Positions 44,098 to 51,604 of a DNA stretch of 64,000 bases are shown piece by piece. Made by a program: the position numbers and the translations under genes. The stretch is from Mycolicibacterium vulneris (GTDB lineage Bacteria; Actinomycetota; Actinomycetes; Mycobacteriales; Mycobacteriaceae). The stretch is taken from NCBI RefSeq assembly GCF_002104765.1, contig NZ_NCXM01000027.1, forward strand, positions 1-64,000. Reading direction: 5' to 3'. The notes below the pieces were generated by a model. That model saw only the letters and a program-made list of their open reading frames with translations, was not told where the DNA came from and made no database searches. Position 1 is the first letter of the stretch. Every line of letters begins with the position of its first letter.

Positions 44098-45351
44098 ATG
44101 GCTCGGGCCGTGTCGGGGCACCGGATGGCTGCCGTCGACGCGCAGTTCTACTGGATGTCGGCCAAGATCCCCAGCGACGAGTTCCTGCTCTACGCGTTCG
44201 ACGGTGAGCCCGCCGACTACGCGCGTGCCGTCGACCAACTCTGCTTGCGGGCCAACGCCGAGCCCGCGCTGACGATGCGGGTGCGGGACCGAGGCCGATG
44301 GCGCTACCCGCGGTGGGTGCCGGTGGCCGCCACGCCCGAGCAGGTGGTCCACCACGACCTCGCCGAGCAGAACTGGGACGGCGCCCTGGCGGCCGTCGCC
44401 GGCCTCGCCGAGGACCAGCTGGACGTCCGGCGAATGGCCTGGCGGCTGCACGTCTTCACCCCGGTGCGCGGCATTCCCGGCGTCACCGGATCCGGCGCCG
44501 TGGCGGTGTTGCAGGTCGCGCATGCGCTGGCCGACGGCGCCCGCTCCGCGGCGATGGCGGCGTGGCTGTTCGGCCGGCCGGACCGGGTTCCGGAGGTGCC
44601 CAGGCCGCGGCCGGGCTTCCTGCCCTGGCGAGCCGTCCAGGCGGCACGCGCCCATCGCCGGCTGGAGCGCGACATCCGCGCGGGCCTGCTGGCCCCCGGC
44701 GCGGGGTCGCGTCCGCTGCTGCCGACGAATGCGCGTCCCGAGGGCGCCCGCGCGGTGCGGACGTTGGTGCGACACCGTTCGCAGCTGCCCGGCCCCACGA
44801 TCACCATCGGCGTGCTGAGCGCGGTATCGCAGGCCCTGTCCAATCTGCTTGATGGGCAATGCGATTCGCTGGGTGCGGAGGTTCCTATGGCCAAGTCCGG
44901 TGCGGCACGGGCGCACAACCACTTCGGCAACATCGTCGTGGGGCTCTACCCGAGGCTCGGGCCGGACGCGCGCGCCGAGCGGATCGCGGCCGACCTGGCC
45001 AACGGCCGGCGCCGCTTCGAGCACCCGGCCACCCGGGCCGCCGACCGCGCGTTCGCGGCGGTGCCGGCCGGGTTGCTGCGTTGGGGCATAGGGCAATTCG
45101 ATGTCGAGGAGCGCGCGACGCAGGTGTCCGGCAACACCGTGGTGTCCAGCGTCAACCGCGGGGCCGCCGATCTTAGCTTCGGCGGCGCGCCGGTGGTGCT
45201 GACGTCGGGGTATCCGGCGCTGTCGCCGATGATGGGGCTGACGCACGGCGTGCACGGCATCGGCGACACCATCGCGATCAGCGTGCACGCGGCGGCCTCG
45301 GCCGTGCCCGACGTCGACGCCTACCTGGCGCTGCTCGATGCGGCGCTCTAG
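44098..45351 (+). CDS. WS/DGAT-like (condensation-fold) acyltransferase-related protein (Rv1125-like)
   Basis: 417 residues. The N-terminal MAAVDAQFYWMSAKIPSDEFLLYAFDG resembles wax ester synthase/DGAT proteins. The usual HHxxxDG active-site motif appears as QVAHALADGARS, with one His and the Asp kept. C-terminal segment FGNIVVGLYPRL and SSVNRGAADLSFGG correspond to the family's second half. Acyl transfer is plausible, but substrate and activity are unproven. An internal ATG at 44125 is an alternative start. Likely in one operon with ephC. Confidence 0.8.
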   Translation: MARAVSGHRMAAVDAQFYWMSAKIPSDEFLLYAFDGEPADYARAVDQLCLRANAEPALTMRVRDRGRWRYPRWVPVAATPEQVVHHDLAEQNWDGALAAVAGLAEDQLDVRRMAWRLHVFTPVRGIPGVTGSGAVAVLQVAHALADGARSAAMAAWLFGRPDRVPEVPRPRPGFLPWRAVQAARAHRRLERDIRAGLLAPGAGSRPLLPTNARPEGARAVRTLVRHRSQLPGPTITIGVLSAVSQALSNLLDGQCDSLGAEVPMAKSGAARAHNHFGNIVVGLYPRLGPDARAERIAADLANGRRRFEHPATRAADRAFAAVPAGLLRWGIGQFDVEERATQVSGNTVVSSVNRGAADLSFGGAPVVLTSGYPALSPMMGLTHGVHGIGDTIAISVHAAASAVPDVDAYLALLDAAL

Positions 45352-45365
45352 CTATTGCGCTGTAA

Positions 45366-45980
45366 CTATTGCGCGTCGCCGGATCTGGCCGCCTCTTCGC
45401 GGGTCAGGCCGGCGGCGACGATCAGCTCTTCGTGTAGCTCGAACCACACTGTGTGGTAGGAGTCGATTAACGGCCGGGTCAGCCAGGTGGTCTCTCCGGC
45501 CTTGACCTTGTTCAGTGCCGCAACCAGTTTGGCCGCGTAGGCGCTCAGCCGCGGCAGTTGTGCCGCGGCGGCCTCAATGATCGGCATCGTGCGGGCGTGC
45601 ACGTCGTCGAGGCGGGCCAGCACCGCGGCGTCGTAGGCGGCGTCGTCGTGGGCGTTGGGGACGCCGTCCGGCCCGCCCTTGAGCTGCCAATCCGTCACAA
45701 GACGCTTGAAGTCGGCGTTGACGGCGCGGAAGTCGTCGTAGGCGGCCGCCATCGCTTTTGGATCGATGCCCTTGCGTTCCTCGGCGAGCAGCGCCGCAAG
45801 CCTGTCTGTCCCGCTGAGGGTGATCCGCAACGTCGCGCCTTCGGTCAGCAGGCCCGCCGCGGTCAACCGCTCGACAACGGGGGTGATGTCGGCAAGGTCC
45901 GCATCCAGCGTCGCGGCGAGGTCGGCGCGACTCACCCGTCCCTTGAGCCGAACCCCCTGCAGCACAGCCAATTCGGTCAC
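45366..45980 (-). CDS. winged-helix protein coupled to ppdK (Rv1126c-like)
   Basis: 204 residues. The N-terminal about 65 residues form a winged-helix-like domain (GVRLKGRVSRADLAATLDADLADITPVVERLTAAGLLTE). The rest is helical, Ala-rich with conserved Trp/Tyr (NADFKRLVTDWQLKGG, SYHTVWFELHEELIVAAGLTREEA). It could be a regulator, or a helper of the truncated PpdK. Its GTG start overlaps the ppdK stop by 4 bases, so both are translated in a coupled way. No cofactor motif. Confidence 0.75.
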   Translation of the reverse strand: MTELAVLQGVRLKGRVSRADLAATLDADLADITPVVERLTAAGLLTEGATLRITLSGTDRLAALLAEERKGIDPKAMAAAYDDFRAVNADFKRLVTDWQLKGGPDGVPNAHDDAAYDAAVLARLDDVHARTMPIIEAAAAQLPRLSAYAAKLVAALNKVKAGETTWLTRPLIDSYHTVWFELHEELIVAAGLTREEAARSGDAQ

Positions 45981-47551
45981 GATGCGGACCCCGGTGTCAG
46001 GCGCAGCGCGGTCAGCATCACGGTCAACGGCGTCGCCGACACCACGTCGGCCTGCCCGCTGTCCAGGGCGGCGCGCACCGCGGCCTCGGAGCTGTCGTCC
46101 AGTCGCACGTGGTCGCCCGCGGCGTGGGCGCGCAGCGGGCTGATCCGCCGTGCAATGTCGGCCAGTTCACGCAGTTCCGGCGTGTCGTCTTCCGACCACG
46201 CGGATAGGCTCAGATTGCCTTCGCGCACTTCGCCTTCGGCGCCGTCGACGGTGATGTGCTTGCCGGCCAGCGCTGCCGCGACCCCGTGGCCGCAGCCCAC
46301 CACCGCCACCCGGCCCAGTTCGCGGCTGACCACCGCCGCATGGCTGGAGGCGCCGCCGACCTCGGTGACGATGCCCTGCGCGGCCAGCATGCCCGACACG
46401 TCTTCGGGCCTGGTGTGATCGCGCACCAGGATCACCCGCTCGCCGCGATCGACGGCGCGCAGCGCCTCGTCGACGTCGGTGTACGCCTTGCCCGACGCCA
46501 CGCCCGGGCACGCCGGTAGGCCCTTGGCCAATAGCGGTGCCGCCAAACGTATTTCGGGCTGCAACGCCGGTTGCAGCAGGGTCTGGACGTGCGCCGGGGT
46601 CACCCGGCGCAATGTCTCCGCGTCATCGATGAGTCCCTCGTGCCGCAGCTGCAGTGCCGTGCGCACGGCCGCCTGCGCCGACCGTTCCGCCGCCCGCGTC
46701 TGCAACAGCCACAGCTTGCCGTCCTCGACGGTGAATTCGATCTCCTGGATGTCGGAGTCCAGCCGTTCCAAGGTGCGGGCGGCACCGATCAGTTCGTCGT
46801 AGACGGCGGGCTGTTCGTCACGCAGCGCGACGATCGGTTCGACGTCGACCGATCCCGACACCACGTCGTCGCCCTGGCCGCCGGGCAGCCATTCGCCGAA
46901 CGGTTCGTTGTCGCCGGTGATCGGATTGCGGGAAAAGAACGCTCCAGCACCGGAATTGGGGCCGTGGTTGCCGAATACCATCGCCTGCACGACCACGGCG
47001 GTGCCGTGCTGATCGTCGATTCCGTAGTGGGCGCGATAGGCGATCGCGCGGGGCGAATTCCACGAGGCGAATACCGCCTCGATGCCGGCGCGCAACTGCG
47101 CGTACGGGTCGGAGGGCACGTGCTCGGCGCCGCCGACGATGCGCAGATACATGTCCGAAAACCGCCGGCGCGTGTCTCGGGCGAACGCTTGGTCACCGGT
47201 CGCCGCCAGCGCCTGCTCGACGTCCTCGTTGATGCCGAGGTCCAGGATGGTGTCCATCATGCCCGGCATGGACCGGGTGGCTCCGGAGCGCACGCTGACC
47301 AACAGGGGATGAGGGCCCTGGCCGAACGTGCGCGAGGTCTGCGCCTCCAGCCAGCGCATCCGGTCGAGCACATCGTCCCAGACGGCGTCCATGGTTGCCG
47401 CGGGGTCGGCGAGATACCGCAGGCCCACCGCGGTGGTGATGCAGAACGCCGGCGGCACCGGCAGGTTGTGCCGGCGCATCGCCTCGATGCCGTGACCCTT
47501 ATTGCCCAGCAGCTCCCGCGGGTGGCTCGATGTGCCGTCCAGCAACACCAC
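45977..47551 (-). CDS. ppdK: pyruvate, phosphate dikinase-like protein lacking the C-terminal PEP/pyruvate barrel
   Basis: 524 residues from GTG 47549-47551. The N-terminal ATP-grasp region (GNKGHGIEAMRRHNLPVPPAFCITT, SVRSGATRSMPGMMDTILDLG, MVFGNHGPNSGAGAFFSRNP) and the phosphohistidine domain (GGASSHAAVVSRELGRVAVVG, His in the SHAA motif) are present. The C-terminal PEP-binding barrel of about 350 residues found in full PPDK is missing, as in M. tuberculosis PpdK (490 residues). It is probably a phosphotransfer protein needing a separate partner, or has another role. The start is uncertain, since upstream in-frame codons extend to 47788 without good homology. Confidence 0.82.
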   Translation of the reverse strand: MVLLDGTSSHPRELLGNKGHGIEAMRRHNLPVPPAFCITTAVGLRYLADPAATMDAVWDDVLDRMRWLEAQTSRTFGQGPHPLLVSVRSGATRSMPGMMDTILDLGINEDVEQALAATGDQAFARDTRRRFSDMYLRIVGGAEHVPSDPYAQLRAGIEAVFASWNSPRAIAYRAHYGIDDQHGTAVVVQAMVFGNHGPNSGAGAFFSRNPITGDNEPFGEWLPGGQGDDVVSGSVDVEPIVALRDEQPAVYDELIGAARTLERLDSDIQEIEFTVEDGKLWLLQTRAAERSAQAAVRTALQLRHEGLIDDAETLRRVTPAHVQTLLQPALQPEIRLAAPLLAKGLPACPGVASGKAYTDVDEALRAVDRGERVILVRDHTRPEDVSGMLAAQGIVTEVGGASSHAAVVSRELGRVAVVGCGHGVAAALAGKHITVDGAEGEVREGNLSLSAWSEDDTPELRELADIARRISPLRAHAAGDHVRLDDSSEAAVRAALDSGQADVVSATPLTVMLTALRLTPGSAS

Positions 47552-47758
47552 GGAGTGCTCGGTAGGCGCAGACCCACGGCCGCTTGACGCTTTGCGGTGG
47601 GCGCCGCTGCCTCGTGCGGTGCCAGCCGTGGTGCACCCCCTTGGTGGTGTGGCTACTGATCGGGCCGACGTCGGAACGCCCGCTATGTTCCCACACGGAC
47701 CAGCGGATAAAGCGGGGTAGCTGCTCGCGGCTCTTGTGGTGCCACCCTGCTCATGATC

Positions 47759-47764
47759 TAGGTT
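47759..47764 (+). promoter_or_regulatory. -10 element of a leaderless promoter
   Basis: TAGGTT, 7 bases before ATG 47772. Confidence 0.6.
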
Positions 47765-47771
47765 TGCAGTT

Positions 47772-48293
47772 ATGACTTCATATGGCACGTTCCATGACGT
47801 CGGAGTACTGATCCTGCGGCTGGTGTTGGGCGTGACGCTGGCCGCGCATGGCTACAACAAGTTCTTCGGCGGTGGCCGCATCCCGGGCACCGCGCGCTGG
47901 TTCGAGAGCATCGGCATGAAGCCCGGCAAGTTCCACGCCACCGTGGCGGCGACCACGGAGATGGCCGCCGGCTTGGGCCTGGCCGCCGGGTTTCTCACCC
48001 CGATCCCGGCGGCGGGTTTCGTCTCGCTGATGCTGGTCGCGGCCTGGACGGTGCACCGCGCCAACGGCTTCTTCATCGTCAAGGAGGGCTGGGAGTACAA
48101 CCTGGTGCTGGCGGTCAGCGCCGTGGGCGTGGCCACACTGGGCGCGGGCAAGTACAGCCTGGACTACCTGGTCTTCGGGAAGAACTGGTTCGACGGCTGG
48201 CAGGGCCTGGTGATCTCGGCGGGGTTGGGCCTGGCCGGCGCCATCGGTCAGCTGGCGATCTTCTACCGCCCGCCGGCCAAGCAAGTCGGTTAG
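47772..48293 (+). CDS. DoxX-family membrane protein
   Basis: 173 residues, four transmembrane helices. DoxX signatures LRLVLGVTLAAHGYNKFFGG, EMAAGLGLAAGFLTPIPAAG and NLVLAVSAVGVATLGAGKYSLDYL. Mycobacterial DoxX proteins have been linked to a membrane oxidoreductase complex with superoxide dismutase and a thiosulfate sulfurtransferase, but family members vary. It starts at ATG 47772 with a leaderless promoter, divergent from ppdK, and is convergent with the HNH gene whose stop codon directly abuts its own. Confidence 0.9.
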   Translation: MTSYGTFHDVGVLILRLVLGVTLAAHGYNKFFGGGRIPGTARWFESIGMKPGKFHATVAATTEMAAGLGLAAGFLTPIPAAGFVSLMLVAAWTVHRANGFFIVKEGWEYNLVLAVSAVGVATLGAGKYSLDYLVFGKNWFDGWQGLVISAGLGLAGAIGQLAIFYRPPAKQVG

Positions 48294-49655
48294 TTACGGG
48301 CCGTCGTCGTCCTCGCCCCCCAACAGCTTCTCCGGGTGGTGAAAGGTGTTCACGCGGGGTTGGCCGCGGTCGAGGTGTGCGGGTGGGATCCATTCGGTGT
48401 CGCCGTTGGCGCGTTTTCGGGTGGTCCAGCCTTTGTCGAGGAGCCGGTGGTGGGGTCCGCAGGCCAGGGTGAGTTGGTCGATATCGGTGGTATGCGTATG
48501 TGCCCAGTCTTGGACGTGGTGGACTTCGCAGTAGTAGCCGGCGACGTCGCAGCCCGGGGCGGTGCACCCCCGGTCTTTGGCGTACAGGACGATGCGCTGG
48601 CCCGGTGATGCCAGGCGTTTGGTGTGGTACAGCGCCAGGGGATTGCCGTGGTCGAAGATCGCCAAGTAGTGGTGGGCGTGTCGGGCCAGGCGGATGACGT
48701 CGGACATGGGTAGCAGGGTTCCGGCGCCGGTCAAACCTGTGCCTGTTGTGCGTTCGAGGTCCTCGAGCGTGGTCGTGACGATGATGCTGGCCGGTAATCC
48801 ATTGTGCTGGCCGAGCTTTCCCGAGGCCAAAATTGCGCGCAGGGCGGCGTTGAGACCGTCGTGATTGCGCTGGGCGGCACTGCGGGTGTCGCGGTGAATC
48901 GCTTCTTCTGAGGGGGCGCCGTCCACGACCGGCGTGTCATCGTCGGGATTGGCCATGCCCGGGGCGGCGAGCTTGGCCAGCACTGCCTCCCAGCTGGCAC
49001 GTGCCTCCGGCGTCAACCATCCGCTCAGTCGCGACATGCCGTCGGCCTCTTGATTGCCGAGCACGAGCCCACGCATCCGCGCCCGGTCCGCATCGGTGTA
49101 GCTGCCATCGGGATTGAGGCAATCCATCAGGCGCTGGGCCAGCTTCGCGAATTGCTCGGACCGAAACTCGGCGGCCTTGGCCGCCAGATGCTTTTCGGCG
49201 TGCACACAGGTCTCGATGTCGACGGACTCGGGCAACTGATGGAAAAACCGCCGGATCACCGCCACATGGTCGGCCCCGATCGCCCCGTCCCGCTGGGCCG
49301 CCGCTGTCGCGGGCAACACCGGCGCCAACGGCTCTCCGGTCAACGCCCGACGCTGCCCCAGATCGGCCGCCTCGGCGATGCGCCGTCCGGCCTCCGCCCG
49401 GGTGATGTGCAGCTGATCGGCCAGCGCCCAGGACAACTTGCCACCCAACTCGGCCGGATCCGATTGCGCGGCCACCTGATTGATCAGCTGGTGGCTGGGC
49501 ACTTGAAGGCGACGCGTCAGCGTTTCGAGGCGCTCTAATGTCCGCAACCGCTCGGGGGTGGTCAATGCATCGAACGACAACGCGCAGGCCCGGTCCATGT
49601 CGGCATCGAGGGCATCGAACACCGCATCGATGTCGTCCGGCGCACTCGAAAGCAT
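48294..49655 (-). CDS. 13E12-family protein: DUF222 plus HNH endonuclease domain
   Basis: 453 residues. The N-terminal DUF222 helical region (about 15-330) includes LETLTRRLQVPSHQLINQVA. The C-terminal HNH motif reads CTAPGCDVAGYYCEVHHVQDWAHT then LACGPHHRLLDKG, with paired Cys for zinc and the catalytic histidines. This is the REP13E12 family of Rv1128c, repeated in mycobacteria and associated with mobile or phage sites. A LexA-type box overlaps the start, so the gene is probably DNA-damage inducible. Substrate unknown. Confidence 0.9.
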   Translation of the reverse strand: MLSSAPDDIDAVFDALDADMDRACALSFDALTTPERLRTLERLETLTRRLQVPSHQLINQVAAQSDPAELGGKLSWALADQLHITRAEAGRRIAEAADLGQRRALTGEPLAPVLPATAAAQRDGAIGADHVAVIRRFFHQLPESVDIETCVHAEKHLAAKAAEFRSEQFAKLAQRLMDCLNPDGSYTDADRARMRGLVLGNQEADGMSRLSGWLTPEARASWEAVLAKLAAPGMANPDDDTPVVDGAPSEEAIHRDTRSAAQRNHDGLNAALRAILASGKLGQHNGLPASIIVTTTLEDLERTTGTGLTGAGTLLPMSDVIRLARHAHHYLAIFDHGNPLALYHTKRLASPGQRIVLYAKDRGCTAPGCDVAGYYCEVHHVQDWAHTHTTDIDQLTLACGPHHRLLDKGWTTRKRANGDTEWIPPAHLDRGQPRVNTFHHPEKLLGGEDDDGP

Positions 49656-49661
49656 GTTCGA
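49646..49661. promoter_or_regulatory. LexA/SOS-box-like palindrome over the HNH gene start
   Basis: TCGAAA-GCAT-GTTCGA differs by one base from the mycobacterial LexA consensus TCGAAC-N4-GTTCGA. It covers the ATG of the HNH gene, so repressor binding would block the leaderless transcript. 13E12-family genes are among the known damage-inducible genes of M. tuberculosis. Confidence 0.7.
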
Positions 49662-49667
49662 ATACTA
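49662..49667 (-). promoter_or_regulatory. -10 element of the leaderless HNH gene promoter
   Basis: TAGTAT on the minus strand, 6 bases before ATG 49655 and next to the SOS-like box. Confidence 0.55.
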
Positions 49668-49733
49668 TGACGGCTCACCGACAAAACCCCGCCCACCGAA
49701 ACCACTGAAACAAAAGTGTCACAAGTGATTTGG

Positions 49734-51098
49734 CTACGCGACGGCCTCGGTCTCGGCCTCGGCCACCTCGGCCGCGGCGCGCTCGCCGGAGCGGATCGCG
49801 CCATCGATCCACCCGCACATGACGGCCGAGCTCTCGGTGCCGGCCCAATGGATCCGGCCACAGGGTTCACGCAAGGTATAGCCGAATTCGGTCAGCACGC
49901 CGGTGGGGGCGTGGCCGATCATTCCGCCACCGGAGTAGCGGTCCACCGTCCAGTTCTGCTCGTGGACCTCCAGCGGCGCTTTGGCCTTGCTGCCGAACCG
50001 GTCGACGAGTTCGCCGATCACCAGCGCCCTGCGCTCGGCCTCGTCGAGGCTTGTCAGCCGGCGTGCCGCGGGCCCTTCGGTGATGACGCACATGATTCCC
50101 GGGTCCCCGGTGTCCGTGCAGGCGTCGATGGTCAGGGTGGCCGGCGACCCGGGCGCTGCGGACTGGCCGGAGAATCCGTCGGCGCGCCAGAACGGCTCGC
50201 CGTAAATGAGCGAGGTCTTGATGACCGCGCCGCTCGGCATGCGCTGGTGCAGAAATGCCCGGTCCACCGGGAGCATCGGCTCATACAGGATCGAGGTGGC
50301 GATCGCCAGTGGGATCGCGACAATGACGCGGCGCGCCCGCACCGTCAGGTCGGCCGCGGTGATCGTCACACTGTCGCCATCCTGGTTGATCTGCCGGACC
50401 GGCTGCGAAAGATGGAGCGCGTCGCCCAGTTCGGCCACCATCGGACGGTGCAGCGCCCCCATCCCACCGACCGGGCGGGCATCTTGCGAGCCGCCCTTGC
50501 CCGATATCGCGAAGGTGAGTCCGCCCGCGGAGGCCGTCTGCAGCAGCCCCCAGAGCAACGACGTCTCCGAGGCTGCCGAGGTGTAGAGGCCGGCGAAAGC
50601 CATGTCCAGCATCTCGGCGGCGTCCTTGGACATCGAGTTCTTTTCGATCCATTGCCCGATGCTGATGCGGTCCCATTCCTGGGCCTTCTTCGCCTTCCAC
50701 GGGGCCTCGCGGGGAATGGCTTTGCACATCTTCTCGATGGCGGCCAAACCAAGCCCGAGGTTGGCGACGGCCCACGGGCTCATGGTCCACGGGATGGTGC
50801 CGCCGTAGCGGTGTTTCTTGCCACCCACGATCATCACGGCGTCACCGTCGTTGTGCTGCTTGTACTCCGGCACGCCGAATTCGTTCATCAACGCATAGAT
50901 TCGGTCCTGGCCCGGACCGATCCATGCGCCGCCGCGGTCGATCCATGTCCCGTCGGTTCGGGTCTCGGTGAAGGTGCGGCCACCGACCCGATCACGGGCC
51001 TCCAGCAAGGCCACCGCATGGCCGGCCCGTTTGAGCCGCAACGCGGCCGTCAAGCCCGCGAATCCCGCTCCGACCACGCAGTAATCGACCTCAGACAC
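49734..51098 (-). CDS. flavin-dependent amine oxidase
   Basis: 454 residues. FAD-binding motif YCVVGAGFAGLTAALRLKRAGHAVALLEARDRVGGR lies at about residues 5-40. The family continues with GGAWIGPGQDRIYAL, a GG-rich GALHRPMVAEL segment and the C-terminal FAD motif GRIHWAGTESSAVMCGWIDGAIRSGERAA. It oxidatively deaminates a primary or secondary amine, not identified. Related to AofH (Rv3170) of M. tuberculosis but clearly diverged and in another place. GTG 51098 has GAGGAG 6 bases upstream. A GTG at 51122 is less well supported. Confidence 0.88.
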   Translation of the reverse strand: MSEVDYCVVGAGFAGLTAALRLKRAGHAVALLEARDRVGGRTFTETRTDGTWIDRGGAWIGPGQDRIYALMNEFGVPEYKQHNDGDAVMIVGGKKHRYGGTIPWTMSPWAVANLGLGLAAIEKMCKAIPREAPWKAKKAQEWDRISIGQWIEKNSMSKDAAEMLDMAFAGLYTSAASETSLLWGLLQTASAGGLTFAISGKGGSQDARPVGGMGALHRPMVAELGDALHLSQPVRQINQDGDSVTITAADLTVRARRVIVAIPLAIATSILYEPMLPVDRAFLHQRMPSGAVIKTSLIYGEPFWRADGFSGQSAAPGSPATLTIDACTDTGDPGIMCVITEGPAARRLTSLDEAERRALVIGELVDRFGSKAKAPLEVHEQNWTVDRYSGGGMIGHAPTGVLTEFGYTLREPCGRIHWAGTESSAVMCGWIDGAIRSGERAAAEVAEAETEAVA

Positions 51099-51257
51099 GG
51101 CTGGCTCCTCAACCTCGTCCACCCCAGCAGCAAACTACACCGGCCGCATGCGCGCGGTGGCCGGTTAACTCAGGTTTCCGCGGGAGTTCGCGCGCCCGGC
51201 CGCCCGGCGGGTGGTAACGCAGGCCCGGCGGGTGGCTGAAGTATGGTGGCGCACAGG

Positions 51258-51479
51258 CTAATCGGCTGACGAAGGCCCGCCGTATTGCCAGACCAGGGCA
51301 TGGGGTCCGGTGGTCGTTGGGTTGCACCACATCGGCCTGTTGTTGACGTCCTGAGTGGTCGAGTGCAACACCGTGCACTCGTCACCGGGCATCGGTGGGT
51401 CGGCGCGGCCTTCGGCGGCCGACGTGATCGCGAAGACGGCGATAACCGTTACCGATGTGAGGGACCAAGGCCTGCTCAT
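51258..51479 (-). CDS. small secreted protein with two cysteines
   Basis: 73 residues from ATG 51477-51479, with AGGGGG 9 bases upstream. A signal peptide (SLTSVTVIAVFAITSAAEG, cleavage near RADPP) is followed by a short mature part of about 45 residues with Cys in DECTVLH and MWCNPT, likely one disulfide. Ends HALVWQYGGPSSAD. Family unknown. A longer in-frame start at 51560 lacks a ribosome binding site and would destroy the signal peptide arrangement. Confidence 0.65.
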   Translation of the reverse strand: MSRPWSLTSVTVIAVFAITSAAEGRADPPMPGDECTVLHSTTQDVNNRPMWCNPTTTGPHALVWQYGGPSSAD

Positions 51480-51578
51480 GATGACAATCCCCCTAAGCGC
51501 ACGTCGACCCGCCTTCAACGGTATCGGCGCGAAAGGCGCAGGCAAAGGTTTCTTGCCCAAGGTCGCAGTACGCAGCCC

Positions 51579-51592
51579 TAGAACAGGTTCTA
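51579..51592 (+). promoter_or_regulatory. KstR-type operator
   Basis: TAGAACAGGTTCTA matches TNNAACNNGTTNNA exactly, within the palindrome CTAGAAC-AG-GTTCTAG (51578-51593). It overlaps the -10 hexamer of the following gene, so bound KstR would prevent transcription. Confidence 0.8.
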
Positions 51593-51596
51593 GTCT
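51591..51596 (+). promoter_or_regulatory. -10 element of the DUF3556 gene promoter
   Basis: TAGTCT, 8 bases before ATG 51605, overlapping the right half of the KstR-type operator. Confidence 0.6.
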
Positions 51597-51604
51597 GTGA
51601 AACC

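Noticed and set aside
47584..47775. Small plus-strand frames between ppdK and the DoxX gene
   Set aside because: No conserved domain, and they cover the shared promoter region of two divergent genes.
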